Source of the DNA: Basidiobolus meristosporus CBS 931.73
Taxonomy: Eukaryota; Basidiobolomycota; Basidiobolomycetes; Basidiobolales; Basidiobolaceae
Assembly: GCA_002104905.1 (NCBI GenBank)
Contig: MCFE01000184.1
Span: forward strand, 1 to 64,000
Reading direction: 5' to 3'
Length of the DNA: 64,000 nt
The position numbers were made by a program, and so were the translations under genes. The notes under the pieces are model-generated. The model was not told where the DNA came from. It saw only the letters and a program-made list of their open reading frames with translations, and made no database searches. Below, piece after piece: positions 1 to 10,860 of the stretch; position 1 is the stretch's first letter, and every line of letters begins with the position of its first letter.

Positions 1-289
1 ACCAACCTGGTGGGCCCGGCCTTGCCTGGCCATCAATAGGTCCCACACACCCCATTTCTTTACGCCCCTTCTCACTTGTACCGGTATCGGGGCTTTCCCC
101 CCCCCATTCCGACTCATCCTCCCAATAGCCGTCCTGCGGCTCATCACCATCACCAGTCGGATGGAAGCGGCTTGGATCCACCTAGGCAAGGAATGCGAGA
201 ATTCCCTAAGCCAGCGTGGGTTGGCTCGTCCCATGGAACCAGGCTCGCCCGACCTGTCTCACCTAAAGCCACATGAGGATTGTTCCTAG
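1..289. other. GC-rich segment with no assigned function
   Basis: This stretch is clearly richer in G+C and CpG than the AT-rich sequence after it and contains a poly-C run near 99-107. A short ORF crosses it, but I recognise no domain. From about 290 it grades into a Plv transposase C-terminal fragment, so it may be a less decayed piece of the same transposon. That is inference. Confidence 0.3.
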
Positions 290-440
290 GCAAATCCCTG
301 GTAGGTTGTCTTGCTGGGTGGGCCAAAGTGGGCCAAGTACCCAAAGGTATTTTGCGGATGTTCAGGAAGGGATCATGGCAAAGGTGGCGGCAACAGTTTG
401 CATGTTTCCAAGATGCACATGCTGCCAGCAATATGTTGTA
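290..440 (+). pseudogene. Plv gene 1 (Tnp2-like transposase), C-terminal fragment
   Basis: The reading frame has the Cys-rich signature seen in every other Plv copy: KYFADVQE-like residues, then MAKVAATVCM, then a CTCCQQ cluster. The same block recurs near 7350-7430 and 59700-59780 on the plus strand and near 20820-20900 on the minus strand. Only this block is present, so it is a truncated remnant. It stops where LTR-like sequence begins. Confidence 0.55.
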
Positions 441-551
441 AATTTTGTAACCACACCTAAATATTCCCTTATGTGGGCCACTTGGACCATAACCAACAAA
501 TCTTTGAATATCTCACCAGAACATTAGATACACTGGACATGAAACATCTGC
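441..551 (+). repeat. Truncated Cop1 LTR-like fragment
   Basis: The start (CCACACCTAAATATTCCC, then a tract ending in CAACAAATC) parallels the first ~110 bp of the LTR that begins at 552. It looks like a partial, diverged second copy lying directly upstream of that LTR. Confidence 0.4.
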
Positions 552-881
552 TGTAAAAATTCGGAATTCCACCTAAATATTCACCTAACTTGGTCACTAG
601 GATCATTACCTACAAAATCTTGGAGAACACCGACCAAATTCCTTGTTGGGATTTACTTGGAATATTTGCCCAGAACATGAAAATTAGTTAAGTCATCCAA
701 ACAGCTCCAAACTTTGCACACATGTTCTTGGGACCTTCCTAAGCCTATTCTACATGTTTGTTATGCCAAGACTATGTGAAAGCATAAATACTACTTTTGC
801 ATTCAATAAATCATCAAGTGAACACCACATAATCCACTTGTTCTCCCAATCACTTCCAATATCTCCACAACTCTTACAACA
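552..881 (+). repeat. 5' LTR of the degenerate Cop1
   Basis: It runs from TGTAAAAATTCGG to CTCTTACAACA and is clearly homologous to the 350-bp Cop1 LTRs at 10500 and 14836 (reverse complement), with short deletions. It keeps the AGCATAAATACTAC promoter core and the CAATAAA polyadenylation signal. The next bases, GGTTACAAGCC, are a decayed form of the GGTTATGAGCCC primer site. Confidence 0.8.
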
Positions 882-914
882 GGTTACAAGCCTCAAGTTG
901 TTGCTCTCTGCAAT

Positions 915-1125
915 AGACTTGTTCCATTGTGCTATTGATCATAGTGCCGGAAAGTGCTGTATATTTTGTTATTAATTTGATATTTTAGGGTCATATGCAT
1001 ATCAATTTTGAACCCAAATTGGCACAGTATGGCACCATCTGGCACTCTGTGGCATGATCAGGCACCATCTGGCATGCTATGGCACTATTGGGCACTATGA
1101 TCAGCTGGAATGATGGAACAAGTCC
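915..1125 (+). mobile_element. 211-bp FB-family MITE in the Cop1 gag start
   Basis: The ends are AGACTTGTTCCATTG and, inverted, GGACTTGTTCCAT. They are flanked by a 3-bp duplication, AAT, at 912-914 and 1126-1128. Comparison with the intact Cop1 shows it sits exactly at the gag initiation context (CTCTGCAATG). Positions 1021-1100 hold eight consecutive 10-bp units, each starting GGCA. A second 211-bp copy lies at 16226-16436. It has no coding capacity. Confidence 0.8.
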
Positions 1126-1126
1126 A

Positions 1127-3836
1127 ATGTCTACCACTGCTATCACTGGAATTCTTTCCTCTGCTGAAAAGTTGAATGGATCCAACTACCAAGTGTGGAA
1201 GCTGAAGATGAAGATGCTGCTACAAGAAAGAGGCCTTTGGGATATTGCCATGGGAGAAGATTGCCTCCATAAAAATGTGGGAGAGTAAGCCTTAAAGTAC
1301 CAGAAGAAGGAACAAAGTACCTTTAACTGCATTTGCCCTCATGTCAAAGACAAATTGCTAATTCAATTCTCAGGAGCAAAAACAGCAAAGAATGCCTGGA
1401 AAGCATTAGAAGTCACCTGCCAGTCATGCTTAGCGGCTAAGAAGATGTATCTTAGACAAATATTCTTTACTACAAAGATGCTGCCAGGAGAAGTAATGAA
1501 AAATCTATTCAACAGAATTACACTGCTGGTGGATGAGATGGAATCCATAAGTGTACCTACTACTGATGAGGATGTGATAATTGCAATCCTGAATAGCCTG
1601 CCAGATAGGTTTCTGGCCCTTGTTTCAGCCTTAGAGTCCAGAACTGAAGATTTGACCTTAAATTACATATATGGAAGGCTCCTGGATGAAGGATTAAGAA
1701 AATCAAGTGCCAATAAGTAGGAAGTAGATAATACTTTAATAAGCAGTGATAACTAACAAAGGAGGTACTCAAAACCCTTCAAAGCAATAGCAACCCGTTT
1801 TGCAACTACTGCAAAAAGAAAGGACACACATTAGACCAATACTTCAGAAAGAGAGAAAATCAGCAAAAGAAACCTGAATATGGAAATGCACCAACAACAG
1901 AAGATTGACTTTTCATATCTGCTCTAAATATGACCACAAACAAGGATTCTCAGATGTGGTACATTGACTCTGAAGCATCTCAACACTTTACAACCAAAAA
2001 GAACTTTTTACCTTATATTAAGAAATTCTAATTAAGAAGGTTTTCATGGGTGACAATAGAACATTTGATGCAGTGGGAGAAGGAGCTATCCAAGTAAACC
2101 TTAGAAGTGGTGAAGGAAGCTATATGCAGACAATTAAAGAAGTACTTTATGTACCAGAAATAGTCAAGAACCTACTATCTGTAAGTAAGGCCACAGTAGA
2201 AGGACTCAGCTTCAGCTTTGACAATTCTGGATGCACGGTCACAGATCAAAATGGTATCCATATTGCTTTAGGTGTTAGGGATCAGAATCAATAAAAGTTG
2301 GCTTGTATTCCATCATATCTGAAAGTCAACATAGAAGCACCAATGCTTTGGTACACAAGATTTGGACACATCAATTTTGATTATTTGTGCAAAATGATCA
2401 AAGATCACCATATTTTTGGAGTAAAATTGATCCTCTGTCTAATTGGGAGCACCATGAAGCCTGCATACCTGGTAAGTAAGCTAGACAGCTACACATGAGC
2501 TAGTTGCCAATAAAAACTAAGAAAAAGCTAGATTTAAATTACTCAGATCCATGTAGACCTATGCAAAATGTATCCTTAGGTGTGCCTCAGAATTAATCAA
2601 TATATGAGTCAAAAAGTGTAAAATGCTTTTTTTGAGCTACTGCAATGAGTGTAAGGCATACAAACTCTGAAATACCAACTCAAATCAGCTGATTAAGTCT
2701 AGGGATGTGCTGTTTGTTGAAAATTCAAATTTTTCACAAAAAATGGCATCAGATGATGATAAAAATCTGATCTCAAGTCAACCAAAGGCCAGATTTGAAT
2801 CAGAACAGAACAATGAGAGCTTCTTCACTCTAGAGGACCTGGCAAATGTGTTTCAGCCCAAGTCAGTGCCAAGGAATATCCCAAAAGTGGTCATTCCAGT
2901 ATCTCAAACCAGGAGATCCAACTGGACCAGATATAGCCCAAATTACTATATCAATGAGGGTACCAACTTAGCCTGTGCTAATTAGGTCCATATTGATGAG
3001 CCCCAGACTATAAAAGAGGCCCTAAATAGCCCGCAGACAAAGTTGTGGTGATGTGCAATGACAGAGGAGTATCATGCCCTGATAGAAAATCAAACCTGGG
3101 GCTTAGGCAAATTACCAGTCAACCAAAGATCAATTGGATGCAGATGGGCCTTTAAGACAAAATACAAGGCTGACAGTACAATCAAAAGATACATAGCAAG
3201 ACTTATGGCCAAAGAATACTCTCAAACAAAGGGACTCAACTATACTGAGACCTTTGCACTGGTAGCCAAGTTTGGTTCCATCAGATAAATATTGGCTATT
3301 GCAGCCAAATATAGGTTTTTGTATATCAGATGGATATAAAAGCTGCATCTTTGAGTGAAGAACTTGATGAAGATGTGTATATGGTCCAGTCTGATGGGTT
3401 TGTTGACCAAGATAACCTCAATTTGGCTTGCAAGCTTAAAAAATCTCTATATGGATTCATAGAATCAACAAGAGCCTGGTATTGCAAGATAGACTCCTAT
3501 TTGGAATCTTTGAGTTTCAAAGGGGTAATGCTGACCACAGTATCTACCATGAGTCAGGTATAGCAAATTTGGTTCAATAAGCTCTATATGTGGACAATCT
3601 TATTATAGCTACCAATAGCCTAGAAACCTTGGAAGAGACTAAATTCCACCCATATAAGGAATTCAAGATGTACAATCTAGGAGAGCTCAATTATTACTTA
3701 ATGATAGAGTGCTTCATAGACATAATTACCCAGACTGTCACCCTAAGTTAATCCAAGCATATTCCAGATACACTCAAGAAATCAATCCAAGCATATTCAA
3801 GCTATACTCAACAAGTGCCAAATGAAATACTGTAAA
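1127..3836 (+). pseudogene. Cop1 gag-pol relic: Gag, protease, integrase, part of RT
   Basis: In order I see: Gag (MSTTAITG start, LNGSNYQVWKLKMK); a zinc knuckle whose last Cys is Tyr (CNYCKKKGHTLDQY); a protease region with the active-site Gly altered (IDSEAS); GAG-pre-integrase (LWYTRFGHINFDYL); a heavily deleted integrase core; and RT (KLPVNQRSIGCRWAFKTK, ending near CKP). Several stops and frameshifts break it, the first being TAA near 1287. Plv is inserted at the RT position equivalent to CKP|AATPME of the intact copy. Confidence 0.85.
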
Positions 3837-4748
3837 CCCTTTAAAAAACAATTGTGACAATCCCATCAAAAGGCTGTCACAGAGTTGAAGTCCCATGACT
3901 AAGAGGTAGTGATCCCATCAGGATACTGTGCAAAGACTGTTGCAACATAAGTGCTTCCCAGTTTTCACCAAGAATTTGGTCAAATATTTTCACCATTACA
4001 AATCAAAAGTTGCTTTTGATTGGTCCACTGCCAATTCTCTCACTTTCTAATCCCTGCAACTCAATCACCTCCTATATTTGTGTACTTCTATTGGCTATTG
4101 CATCTTTTTCACATTCTACACTTCATGACTCAACCAATTCACTTATTTTTCATCCATACATATTGATATATTTTGGTTGAAAATCCAGTTGTACCTCAAT
4201 TGCCAATTGTATTGACCTATACAGGTCCCTAAGCCCTACACTAACATTAAACCAGCCCCACACTCAACAAGAAACTCCATCAAAATCCTCCATTCAATAA
4301 GTATTTCTGCTGAAGTGCCCTAATTGCCTCATGAATGCTTAAGTATGACTGAAAACAAACTTGCTAATACAGGTAGTGGTGATGTCATGATGATCACTTG
4401 CTGATCTTCAATCAGAGGAACTGCATTTATTACATTCTGATGTGCCTGCATATTGTGGTCAGCTTGCGGCTCTGAAGAGATTCTCATTTACCTACTAGAC
4501 TGGGAGCCTGAGGAGACCCCATTATTTTCTTCAGTAGACACATTGACTACAGGGCCCTTTTTAGATGTAGTCCTGCTTGTTGCACTGAATGTCAACTCAA
4601 GGTATTGTCCAACAATTCTTCTGCTGCTGTCAATGTTGGGGTTTTCTTGGGAACTTGACAACTTTACTTTATTTTTTGGGGGTGTTGATATGGAATTGAG
4701 TGGAACCAAAGGGGAAAGAGCAACATATATGTGTGTATGTGGTGCCAC
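3837..4748 (-). pseudogene. Plv gene 2 relic (companion ORF), mostly deleted
   Basis: Minus-strand residues TPPKNKVKLSSSQENPN and LELTFSATSRTTSKKGP match the N-terminus of the better gene 2 at 30012 (MPPKNKAELSDSQ, LALSFSATSMATSKKG). The start codon is lost (ATG to ACA). The centre of the gene is missing. Positions 3837-4440 match the 3' untranslated and terminal region seen at 31957-32348. Function unknown. Confidence 0.6.
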
Positions 4749-4869
4749 AGCTTTATTTATAATATGTACTATGGCTGGTCATCATTGTATCTTACATTCT
4801 TGTAGGTGCAATTTCTCAAATACAAGACTGTCCTAAATTCACATGAAGATTGACAAAAAAGTGATATAA

Positions 4870-7800
4870 TTGTGTTGCATTATTGAGTGTCAAGCTATTT
4901 GCCCCATGAGCAAGACTACTTTGATTCAACATTGTAAGAGAAGCAAAAAAAGACCATGTGGCAATTGTAACAAGCCTCTCAGCCATGAAGCACACAGACA
5001 GCATAGAAAGTATTGCAAGGATCATGGCAAGTGCTTTGCTGCACAAGCCATATTTGACCACTCATCAGTTACTACAGTACCAACAATATCTTGCAGGCCA
5101 CTGATACTTGTATAATGGCACCTAGCCATGCTTGTCACCTTGCGCAACCCAAGTCAGCAGAGGTTGTGATGCATTTAGGCTCACCTCAGCCTTCTCAATA
5201 TGGCATGTAGAGTCATAGCTATGAAAGAGAAGGCTCATAGATAGATTGTGAGCCTATCTCCCTTAACAACAGTACCCTGCATTAGCCCAGCCAAATTCCA
5301 ATATGTAATGAGACAACACCATAGAAAAGAATCCCACGGATACTTTATGGAGCCAAGTGAGCCCAGTAATTCATCAGCTGTTGAATGATGTGATGTTGTG
5401 GCTAGAGAAGTGGCATGTTTGCCCAAGTATCATTAATGGGAGCTTTGAGGATTTACTATTACTTCTTGCTAAAGTCATTGAAAGTGCAACTTATAGTCTA
5501 ATTGGTACAAATGAACAACCATCATGCAGCTGGAAACATATGACCCAGAGACCATCCTGATACCAGCATGTGTTAACAGTGACATGGCTTTCACATCAGA
5601 AAAATGCCAACATTCAAAGTATCCAACTTGTCAGAATTCCTCTACCATCCAAGGAAAGCATTGCTCACACTCCAGATATATACCAGTAATAAACCATATC
5701 AAGAAGCTTATGCAGTCCAACAACTTTTGTGAAGCTACAAAGTGCAGCACTTAGCATCAATAAAGTGTGAATATTTCCTATATATATTTGATGGCAAACA
5801 TTACAAACAGCAGGAAGCAAGGGTTACTTTGAAGGTATGTATGCCCATGCCTTGTCCTTGGCACTCAATGAATTCTCATTAAACAAGTACTCTACCAGCA
5901 AATCCTGCTGGCTACTGATTCTCATCAACCTGATTCTTCCACCTATCCTACAGTATCAGAGCAGAAATCTGATGGTAGTCTCACTGGTATCCAGGCCTAA
6001 ATCTCCATCCAATCTGGACAGCTACCTGTATCCATTGCTGGATAAGCTTTGTGTTCCTTTCAGCAGGATACCACTAAGTAGCCAGCATAACAAAGTCCAT
6101 ATTATTATCTGCATTGGATTTACCCCAGTCATCAGTGAGATGGCCAGCCTTTCTGGGCACAATGAATGATACTGCTGTCAAATGTCAAAGATCCAGGGGA
6201 TTTACTCCATGACTCACTCATATTATTATTATCCAAACACCAACACTAGGTTCATCATGCTCCCACAGAGGGAACGTACAGAAGTCATCATGTAACTATA
6301 GCAGAGTTGGCAAGTTTTAAGCCATTGGATGAAACATGTAATTAAATGGAAACCAGAAATAATTAAGACAGAGGGTATTTTTTTAGAGCATAAGCTTTCT
6401 GCTGCAAGTAATGCTCATGCTTGTCAACAATATCCCTATACTAATGACCAAAATATATATGGGGTGTTTCAAGCTGAATGAGCCCTTGTAGATACCAGAG
6501 AAATTTGATAGAATTGGCCCAATACTACAAAGTATCCACTATCCAAAGTATATCTCACAGGCTCCAATCAATATTCATTCTCATATGCAACAATTAAAAT
6601 GCAAGGACTGGATGAACTGGATGTGCATATGCTGCAGTGGCCTTCTGAAGCCATTTATATCAAGAGTACATTGGAAGCATTAGGGGTTGTATCTTGAAAT
6701 TATATGAATATTTATCTAGAATAGTACCACCAATACCAACTTGACACATCTACTGCTTTTATGCAAGGAGTTTATCACAGAATTTGAGTGGCTTTACTAC
6801 AAGCATAATGTTGAATGTGTAGATCTCTGCTGCTACTGCAACTATTCTCTAGTCCATCTTGCTTGATGTGTGGAAGATATTAGGGGTTGCTTCACCTTTT
6901 GGGAGTTTCCAATAATGCGGATATGCAGGGAGATAGGAAGACAAGTCAAGTTGCAGGTACTACTATATTTAAGTCTCATCATGAAAGTTACCTTCAAGTC
7001 CATCATGGTTGTGATGAATTGGCACATGGAGGATAGCCTGGAAGAATTAGAAAATACTGAGGACTGATGTGCACATGAAGACACTATTGCCTATGGCAAT
7101 AAGAAGCCAAGCAGCCCCAATGTGTGGGTTATCAGTTAAGTAATGCAAAGTTGGGTTGGGTGCAACAAGCAACTAATTTTTATTTGGAAAACATTACCAA
7201 AGTATGCTAGGACTATCCTGGTAACAAGCCAACTTCTACACTGTTTGATACTGAATTCACACAAACAAGAGCCAGAGTTAACCTATAAGAAGGACTAGAA
7301 TTCAGCAGGGAGAAGAAGCATACAGGACAAATCCAAAGAAGCTCTTTGCAGATACTAAGGAGGTATTCATGGCAAAAGTAGAGGCAACTGTGCATATGTT
7401 TGCAAGATGTATATGTTGCCAGTAGTACAAGGTATATGGCAACTTTGCAAGTATCAAGCTAAAAAGTTGTAAAGTTGAGGTGATAGAAGTATGTCAATTG
7501 TGTAGGTGTGCACATTTGTAGAGGTGAGTAGCAGGAGGCCATAGTATTTTTTGATTCAGACTATATGTAGAATACCCAAGGTAGTAGTAGGTAAGCAAAT
7601 AAAGAGGGGCATTCAGCAGTGGAATGTATGAATGGTACCAGGGGAGGTAGACAAAGTAAATACCACTTAGTTAGATGATACAGTAGCATTATAGAAAACT
7701 ATCTGTTGGCTGCAGTATTGCCATTATAATGCCAGCAGAGGTTTGCAATGAGGTCATCAGAGCACTGTCAAGCTTCTTGCTATATTAGGCAACTAGATGC

Positions 7801-7960
7801 ATCAGATGGCTAGGTCTGCTCAAATAAATGAAGATTGCATTAAGACCATTGCAATGCCATGCAGCTCTTGTCAAAAGACCACTTAAGCACTGTAAAGTCT
7901 TCAATTTTATTTGGCAATAATATCAACAAAAAGCTGCCACAATCCCATCATAAGAATGTA
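4870..7960 (+). pseudogene. Plv gene 1 relic: Tnp2/Plavaka-like transposase
   Basis: In order: an N-terminal Cys/His finger (CQAICPMSKTTLIQHCKRSK, CGNCNKPLSHEAHRQHRKYC); a region with YDPETILIP; a CPTCQNSSTIQ...YIPVI stretch; a segment matching SCWLLILINLILPP and then (frame broken) GxxxPSNLDSYLYPLLDKLC; the GHNE motif near 6150; FTFWEFPIMRICREIGRQV near 6890; and the Cys-rich C-terminus near 7380. CWPLIL, P-x-LDSFLYPL and FWEFPMER-like motifs are hallmarks of fungal Tnp2/Plavaka transposases. It is heavily frameshifted. Confidence 0.75.
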
Positions 7961-8069
7961 TGGAGGGTTGTTTATTCCAAGCTGCCAGCATTATAACAGA
8001 CTCATTGCTGGAGCCTGATGGCTGATCCAGATTGGAACCACCTGCTGGACCAAATTATTTTTCATTGGG

Positions 8070-8352
8070 AGACTGAGAGCAATGCCAATGAAGAAAAGCT
8101 TTACTTGATGAGAACTCAGCCAAATCAAGAGAGCTTGGTGCCATCCAAAAGCCCTGATTTTACTTATCAGCATATGGTAACAGTCTGATACAAATTAAGT
8201 TGGGAGCATGTCCAGATATTTCACATTCAGTGGGAGTTGTCAGTCCTGTCAAGCTACAAGTGATGCAATGTGGCTTAGGAAGCATTTTTAACATTTAAGC
8301 TTGTGTTAAAAAATACCTAATTTCTTATTGCACAATAACTAAGGATGTGTTC
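8070..8352 (+). pseudogene. Cop1 RT/RNase H relic right of the Plv insertion
   Basis: Plus-strand remnants RTQPNQESLVPSKSPDF and then EHVQIFHIQWELS-type sequence match the intact Cop1 RT C-terminus. After a deletion, RNase H residues follow (an AMWLRK-like stretch, then a DNQGC-equivalent near 8340). It ends at CCCTACAAAAAGTAACTTGG, the TIR of the next Plv copy. Confidence 0.7.
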
Positions 8353-9305
8353 ACCCTACAAAAAGTAACTTGGTCCTGTGGGTGAATCTAGTCCAAATTA
8401 ACCATCTAGTTCCTGCCATGAGGCTGTCAAAATGACCGCAGATTGAAATTATTGACCCTCCTTAATGTCTTGTGATGGTGTTTTGCTGAATATACTGCTC
8501 AATAGGCAAATGAACATATCAGTAGTATAATGATCCTGGTGAAATATTTCAATTGTATTTCCATGACTCTATTGTGACCTACTCTTACTTGAGAAGACCT
8601 AACCAGCTAGCATATCCAATTGCCATATAGGGAGAAAGTCTTGATGGTATTTTGGTGTCCTTGCTGTAAACATCTAGTGGCATTGTTATGGCAGTATGAC
8701 AGCCAATAGCTAATGCTGCATAATGCTACTCTTCCAGCTTGCCAAATGTTATTTCCTGCTGCTACTGCCCCTTGAGCCATTCATATATACCATTGTAGAA
8801 TCACCCCAGTTTATTTGCTTACCTATTACTACTATGGGCAATCCACATAGCATTTGAATAAAGAAAACTATGGCCTCCTGCTAACAAACACTACATATGC
8901 AAACACCTGCTGCAACTGACATACTTCTATCATCTTGCCTTTACAGCTTTTCAGTGCAATGCTTGCCAAGCTGCCATACACCTTGTATTCCTGGCAACAT
9001 AAACATCTCACAAACATATGTGTGGTTGCCACCACTTTTGCCAAGAGTACCTATTAAGTAGCCATAACAAAATTTTTGGTGATGGCCAATGTATTCTTTC
9101 TCCCTGCTGAATTCTTGTACCCCTTTAGATATGCTTTAGTTCCTGTTTGTAAGAATTCTATGCTGAATGGCTTACAATCAGCTGGGACCCAATAGAAATG
9201 CAACATACTTTAGTAAAGTTGTTCTAATAAGAAATAGTTGCATGTTGTGTCTAACTCACCTTGAGCATTACTCAACTGATTACCCATGCATTGGGACTGC
9301 TTAGC
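8353..9305 (-). pseudogene. Plv gene 1, 3' portion (copy 2)
   Basis: Minus-strand sequence matches the C-terminal third of gene 1 in the other copies, including the Cys-rich block near 8980-9040 and the downstream tail shared with 7600-7960. It is cut at 9305 by Rep1. The segment between this point and 10431 of the other copies (about 220 bp of gene 1) is missing, so Rep1 arrival was accompanied by a deletion or rearrangement. Confidence 0.6.
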
Positions 9306-10430
9306 AATATTGCACTCATTTCTTTATTTTGTCTTTTGCTACTGTAGCCCATAAACAAAATATCAAGATTTTCCAGCATAGAAGGACAAATATCCAAGAC
9401 CTTGACAAGTAATCCTCCCAAGAATACTATGTCATGTAGAGTATTCAGTAGCTAACACATGCTTCAGATTATAGCTCATTTGAGGCAGTATTTAAGGAGT
9501 TACATTCAATAGAGTTCAATAGCAATACATAATTGGCCTTTACTGGTTGGATAACCATAGTGACTTCAATTACATGTAGCTTGTAAGCCAGCCTATCAAA
9601 TGTTGTGAGACTTAAACAGGTGCTGCATCTATGGCCATTTTGTACCACTGCAAAATTATAGCTTGGTATCATGTGTATTGTTGGTGCAATTACCCAAGAA
9701 CCTTGATCCTATGAGTTCTTCACATTAATGACTTCTCCAGCTGAAAAATAAACAGAAGCCTCTCTTTCCAGAAGCTCTACACTACAATTACAGGTTTAAA
9801 GGTATTAAGACCTCCCCTGCTTCACTTGTACTGCTAAATATTTTGACTTTGATTAGTACTTCATCAGTAAAGTGAATGCAAAGCTCACAAGAATCCAAAC
9901 AAAGTTCTACAAGAAAACACCACTATTCTGTTGGAAAAGTCTCCTCTGAGGAGCACCTTGGGTCTAAAAGCACCTTTAGGCACCCCTTCAGTATAAAGTC
10001 CACTTTAGAGACTACTGTAAAGGCCACTTCACACTAGAGAAACCCCTGTAGACACCCCTATGTGTCTTGTGACCCCTTTAGAGAATCATTACCACACCCC
10101 TTTGGGTTAAATGGGAGTTCAAATTTTCAAATAGCTATAAATTTACTCAGAAAGGAAAGTGACTCGCAAATACAGAGAAGTTACTACAGAAGTAAATAAG
10201 CCCAATAACTGACCAAAGGTCAGAACACTGCTGTAGAAGGGAGAAACACTGCCTATAGTATACTGTAAGCCCAAGATTGAGGATACTGGTGAGAATTATA
10301 TGTTATATTAGTATATCAAGCTCCCAATAAGCTATATCAGCATTAGCATACCAAAAGTTGTTGTATATTGTTGATTAGTCTCTAAATTGTGGAACAATCT
10401 ATAAACTAATCATAATATAACACAACACAA
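9306..10430 (-). repeat. Rep1 repeat, ~1.1 kb, LTR-like
   Basis: Read on the minus strand it begins TGTTGTGTTATATTATG and ends near ATGAGTGCAATATT. Homologous copies lie at 40189-41245 (+) and 50056-52172 (-, split by FB), with fragments at 19910-20202 and 32757-32985. It has no ORF of note. It contains several short AGGGGTG-type tracts near 9960-10100. The TG start and length fit a solo LTR, but the far end does not finish in CA and the parent element is not seen. Confidence 0.5.
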
Positions 10431-10499
10431 GCAATGCCCAACTTTCTCCAAATACCAAGCAGGATGGAGCAGAGATTGGATGCAGTAGCAGCAGAAATT

Positions 10500-10849
10500 T
10501 GTTGTAAGAGTCTTGGAGATATTGGAAGTGATTGGGAGAACAAGTAGATTATGTGGTTTTCACTTAATGATTTATTGAATGTAAAAGTAGTATTTATACT
10601 TTTACATGGTCTTGGCATTACAAACACGTAGAATAGGTTAAGGAAGGTCCCAAGAACATGTGTGCAAAGTTTGGGGCTGTTTGGACAACTTTGAGAATTT
10701 TCATGTTCTGGGTACCTGGTATTTTGGTGAAAATATTCTAAGTAAATCCCGACAAGGAATTTGGTCAGTATTCTCTAGGATTTGAAGATGATGATCTAAG
10801 TGACTAAGTTAGGTGAATATTTAGGTGGAAAATACGAATTTTTACAACA
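10500..10849 (-). repeat. 3' LTR of intact Cop1
   Basis: It runs TGTTGTAAGAG to TTTACAACA on the plus strand and matches the LTR at 14836-15185 base for base as far as I can read. It carries an AATAAA polyadenylation signal (minus strand, 10571-10576). Confidence 0.95.
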
Positions 10850-10858
10850 CTCCCACTC
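10850..10858 (-). promoter_or_regulatory. Cop1 polypurine tract
   Basis: The minus strand reads GAGTGGGAG directly upstream of the 3' LTR, where plus-strand DNA synthesis is primed. The identical motif sits before the 3' LTR of Cop3 at 29498-29506. Confidence 0.8.
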
Positions 10859-10860
10859 AG

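Larger units (their letters stand above)
3837..8069 (+). mobile_element. Plv DNA transposon, copy 1, inside Cop1 RT
   Basis: The left end is CCCTTTAAAAAACAATT. The right end, read inverted, is CCCAATGAAAAATAATT. Copia RT sequence is continuous across the insertion. Gene 2 relics lie on the minus strand to the left and gene 1 relics on the plus strand to the right, so the two genes diverge from a shared region near 4750-4870. The 4233-bp length is shorter than copy 3 because most of gene 2 is deleted. The flanks share ACTG but the exact target duplication is unclear. Confidence 0.75.
552..8352 (+). mobile_element. Cop1 Ty1/copia retrotransposon, old copy, broken by inserts
   Basis: The order is 5' LTR (552-881), primer-site relic (882-893), gag-protease-integrase-RT relics to 3836, a 4.2-kb Plv insertion (3837-8069), then RT/RNase H relics to 8352, where a second Plv copy interrupts it. 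I find no 3' LTR. The protein remnants align along their length with the intact Cop1 at 10500-15185, with many stops, indels and deletions. It is therefore older than both Plv insertions inside it. Confidence 0.8.

Noticed and set aside
140-230. Cluster of common restriction sites and His-rich codons suggesting cloning-vector sequence.
   Set aside because: No recognisable vector backbone, and the sequence grades into a Plv fragment. The sites are explicable by GC-rich composition.
1021-1100. Regular short repeats that could suggest a CRISPR-like array.
   Set aside because: Units are 10 bp with no spacers, inside a MITE with TIRs and target duplications.
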